Origin: Mugil cephalus
Lineage: Eukaryota > Chordata > Actinopteri > Mugiliformes > Mugilidae
DNA: 64,000 nucleotides
Reading direction: 5' to 3'
Assembly (NCBI RefSeq): GCF_022458985.1
Contig: NC_061772.1
Span: 28,207,501-28,271,500 of the forward strand
Shown: positions 60,788 through 64,000 of the stretch, piece by piece
Layout: every line of letters starts with the position of its first letter
How positions within the stretch are numbered: the first letter of the stretch is position 1
Made by a program: the position numbers and the translations under genes
The notes under the pieces: model-generated
Told to the model about the DNA's origin: nothing
The model's database searches: none
The model's input: the letters and a program-made list of their open reading frames with translations, nothing else

Positions 60788-62696
60788 GTAAGCGTCTCGT
60801 AACCTAACACGCACATAATCAATACAGTCTTGACCCTCAATTTTGTGTAACCGATTAAGAGAGAGATCGAGGTCATGGCACAGTTTTGTCGCCGAGCTAA
60901 TCTTACACTTTCCTCTTTTGAGCTGCTGCAGTGGAAGCCTCCCAGATATCCAACCCCAGAGCCTTAAAAGGGGGGGCGGCTCATGTGTCAGCTGGCCTTC
61001 TTGTCACAGTGACGGACGACGAGTCACTTTGACAACAGGGATTCATAATAAACATTTGCTTAAAAGCAAAAGTTTAAACTCGAGGGCATTCGCGTTGTAG
61101 CTTCTACGTTTTGGAATAATCAGAGTTGGGGAAGGTCAAACTCTCTGACTTCTCCTGCTTCTCTGTGTGCAAAAAAGAACAGATATAAATAAAAATGAAA
61201 CGGGACTTGACGCTTCGAAACACAAAGCCGCGGTGTCAGTCGCTTGGCTCTGAGAGGATTTGGGCCTCGGATTGGTTTCCAGCAGACTGAGGCTGTTTCA
61301 GTGCAGGCAGGACGACGGGCAGCAGGTGCTCGGTGTCAAGCTGTTTGCTCTTATTTCCTTCGGCCTAAAATTAGACCGTGGAACTTTTCTATCGCTACCC
61401 AGTGATGAGTATAAGTAAACAAAGCCAGCTGATATTCGATTAGATGTGTGGATTTTACAGGTTAGTCTTTTGAAACACATCTTTTCTATAATAATAAAAT
61501 AACACCTCCAGCCCTCTCTTAATTCTGTGCTCTACTTGGATCCAATTTGCTGCTACTCAAATTTAGGCTTCTTTAGTCACGGACATTAGCTAAATGCTAA
61601 CACCCCCCCTCCTCCCTGCACGAACCGGTTCACCTTCCTGTACGTGTCAGTGATCTTCCTTTACTTTGATTTCCTACCTACAGAGGTCGTTTTTAAACCC
61701 GACAGTCCCCTTGAGAGACTATTTTCATGAGTAGTTTGTCATCATTTCAAAAGCAGCCTTGCCAAAAGTGACGGCTTTACATGCCTTTCTATTTCCACAT
61801 GTGACGCTACTTGTAGCCACGCAGCATCTTCAGGACCCAATTAAGAGCTCTGGATCCTGCTAATGAGCCAGTTGTCCAAAACCAGCTGCAGACTGGCATA
61901 ACCTCATCTTTTTTTTATAACTACACTACACTGGGAACAGTAAATCCTGCAAAGTAAATCCTGTTCAGGCAAAACCCAAACAAAACTTCAAGGAATCAAA
62001 CATCAGTTTAATTGAATTTATTTAATTGTATTCAAATGAATATCTGACCTGATTACAGAATTACAACAAAGCATCACAGGAAATAAAAAGCATTGAACCT
62101 AAAGCTTGAAATACAGACAGTGGTGAAGTGAAAGTGGCTAAAAATTGCTTTTGTTTTTTACCATCATACCCATCAACACGTGCTTCACAGATCTTCATAG
62201 AACTGTCCAGCTGTAAAAGAAAAATACATATAGTCAGCACTTATATTTGTCAGATTTTATATCTATTACATGATTCTAATAATATTTGTCAAGCTCCCAA
62301 CATTTCTGGCACAGACAATCTTCTTTTTTTTGGCTCAACTTTGACCTTAAAGACCTCATCCTTTCCACCCACTCTGTGATTGAGAACATCGCGCCACTCA
62401 AGCGGCATCTCATCAAATTCCTGCTGTTAAGTCCTTATAATCTTGTTCCTAAGCCATAAAAGCCAATGCCAAAACAGTTTTATGATCCATGTGTTTGGAA
62501 AGGTGATGTGTGACACCTCCATGACCCCTCTGAATCTTTTCCAGTTACTAGTGTGGACTAAGAATAATATCAGAAGCTTTTATTTCACCAAATAAATGTG
62601 ACTTTTGCTGAAAATAGTGACTGTTTTCTATCTCCTGTACATCTTTGGCTGAAGATAATTAAAATAATGTGCATCACCTGTCTTGCAGAGTGCGAA

Positions 62697-64000
62697 ATGC
62701 TGATGGAAGTCAGCTACAGTAACGGGCTGGAGCCTGACCTTTCCCAACAGTATCCTCCGCCCTTGCTGCCAAAACCGGGCAAAGACAACGCAAGGCTTCA
62801 GAAACTCAAGAAGAAGAGAGCCAAGAAGAAAGGCAGCCTCTCTCAGACGCCCATCCCCTTTCGCTCCTGTTTGTCCCCCGTCAACGAAGCAAGCACAGAC
62901 CTCGAGCACAGTGACCAGTCCAGCCCACCGAGGACGCCAGATTCAGCCTACATTGCAGACTCCTCGGTGCCCAGTTTCCCCTTTGGCTCCCTCTATGATC
63001 ACCCTGCATCTGCATTCCCTCAACCTCAGAGCAAACCCTGTGGCCAAACTGGCGGCTTCTCCCCTCAGTCCTACGCAGCTCAGATCAGGACTTATGAAGA
63101 GCAGGTGGCGCCTCTGTATGAGTGCTCCTCGTTCTTATTTGACGATGCGACTCCTTTCATGATACCACCTTTGACTTCTCCACCCCGATCGCCACCTGAG
63201 CGGGTTACAGCACCACCTCCTCCCTCTGTTCTCAATTTAAACATGGCACCAAATTCCCATGGGGCAGTCACAACAGTCCCTCCAGTCCCTGTGTTGCAGT
63301 CAAGCCCTAAAATATCAACCCACAGTCTGACCCTATCCCCAGCTGCCCCCAATGGTGGCCCAGGCCTGGCACCTTCTCAGGTTGCAGACCTACCCCCTGT
63401 TCCCATGTTGCTATCGGTTTCAAACACTCAACCTTTTATTTCCAGCCAGAGGGAGACAAACGGCGGTTCAAAGGACAACCCTCAGAGCCAGACATCATCG
63501 TGGATTGCCAAGCCAACCAGTAATGGCAGCTTTGTTCCAAGTCACATGCCCTCTGAGGTAACCGCCTCAAAAATATCACTTGTTGATGCAGTGAAAGAGA
63601 CGAGGCCTGAAGCAGCACAAACTAGGATTTACACATCAAAAGCAACGTTTTATGAGATCTCTAAACCTCCGTCTATCCAGGACATCACAGTAACTAATCC
63701 ATCTGACCAGGGAACACTTTTACCTGCAGAGTTGAGGGAGAAAACTGGTGTGTCCGTGATGAAAACTGACACATTGTCTGCACCCAGGTCCCAGTGTGGA
63801 AGGCCCAAGACACCCTCTTGTACACCAGCTCGAGTATCCACACCCATTTTTGAAATGTCAAAACCAAACCCGCTTTTATTTGCTGCAACTCCAGTTTTCA
63901 ACTCCTCACACGAAAAACCAGCACCTGCTATTTCCAACGAGGCTCCAAAAGAGAAACTAGCAATTCAACCCAATCCCATAAGCAAAGCTCCAGCCACCAC
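62697..64000 (+). CDS. prr33: proline-rich protein 33 homologue, 5' part (runs off the window)
   Basis: The coding exon starts at 62689 after TCTTGCAG; the ATG at 62697 begins a frame open to the window edge (434 codons, no stop). The N-terminus reads MLMEVSYSNGLEPD, then PPPLLPKPGKDNARLQKLKK with a basic run (KKKRAKKKG). This LLPKPGKDN.RLQ.L block is the part I recognise from PRR33. The rest is low-complexity, rich in Pro and Ser, with short conserved-looking pieces (TYEEQVAPLYECSSFLFDD; SKATFYEISKPPS). No membrane span or enzyme motif is visible. PRR33 lies next to TNNT3 in human, matching the layout here. Its molecular role is poorly defined; muscle expression is plausible from context only. 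Confidence is high that it is coding, moderate for the name. Confidence 0.75.
   Translation, partial: MLMEVSYSNGLEPDLSQQYPPPLLPKPGKDNARLQKLKKKRAKKKGSLSQTPIPFRSCLSPVNEASTDLEHSDQSSPPRTPDSAYIADSSVPSFPFGSLYDHPASAFPQPQSKPCGQTGGFSPQSYAAQIRTYEEQVAPLYECSSFLFDDATPFMIPPLTSPPRSPPERVTAPPPPSVLNLNMAPNSHGAVTTVPPVPVLQSSPKISTHSLTLSPAAPNGGPGLAPSQVADLPPVPMLLSVSNTQPFISSQRETNGGSKDNPQSQTSSWIAKPTSNGSFVPSHMPSEVTASKISLVDAVKETRPEAAQTRIYTSKATFYEISKPPSIQDITVTNPSDQGTLLPAELREKTGVSVMKTDTLSAPRSQCGRPKTPSCTPARVSTPIFEMSKPNPLLFAATPVFNSSHEKPAPAISNEAPKEKLAIQPNPISKAPAT

Overview
This window comes from a ray-finned fish, most likely a percomorph teleost. The evidence is GT-AG introns, a MyoD paralogue of the myod2 type, a fish-specific FISNA-NACHT-LRR-B30.2 receptor, and many short teleost-type DNA transposon remnants and SINEs in an AT-rich background. 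All gene models below were assembled by eye from splice sites and reading phase.

Layout. (1) About 455-5447, plus strand: the last four recognisable coding exons of an otogelin-family gene, ending in a cystine-knot domain. (2) About 5.4-10.9 kb: 3' flank and dispersed repeats, including a hAT-derived element that still encodes half of a BED zinc finger. (3) 10870-21956, plus strand: a complete 17-exon NLR immune receptor. Every splice phase closes, giving 4737 nt and 1578 residues. It has short N-terminal repeat exons, FISNA-NACHT, nine LRR-type exons plus a short linker exon, and B30.2. (4) 22-33.4 kb: no recognised gene, but a few unassigned exon-like ORFs (24.4-28.1 kb), a piggyBac-like MITE, a TAAA-rich tract and a G-rich run. 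(5) 33612-35531, plus strand: myod2 in three exons (276 residues), with a TATA box just downstream of a long CA microsatellite. (6) 36356-50411, minus strand: fast skeletal troponin T (tnnt3) in 14 coding exons (281 residues), with a noncoding first exon near 54.1 kb and one extra candidate cassette exon. (7) 54.2-60.7 kb: repeats and a CpG-rich stretch. (8) 62697 to the window end, plus strand: the 5' part of prr33, open at the edge.

Three genes are muscle-linked: myod2 is a myogenic regulator, tnnt3 a thin-filament protein, and prr33 a proline-rich neighbour of TNNT3 in tetrapods. myod2 and tnnt3 lie tail to tail, about 380 bp apart between poly(A) signals. tnnt3 and prr33 lie head to head. 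The otog-myod and tnnt3-prr33 pairs match known vertebrate synteny on human 11p15. The NLR gene between otog and myod2 is the accessory element of the block. No tRNA, rRNA, CRISPR or prokaryotic feature was seen.
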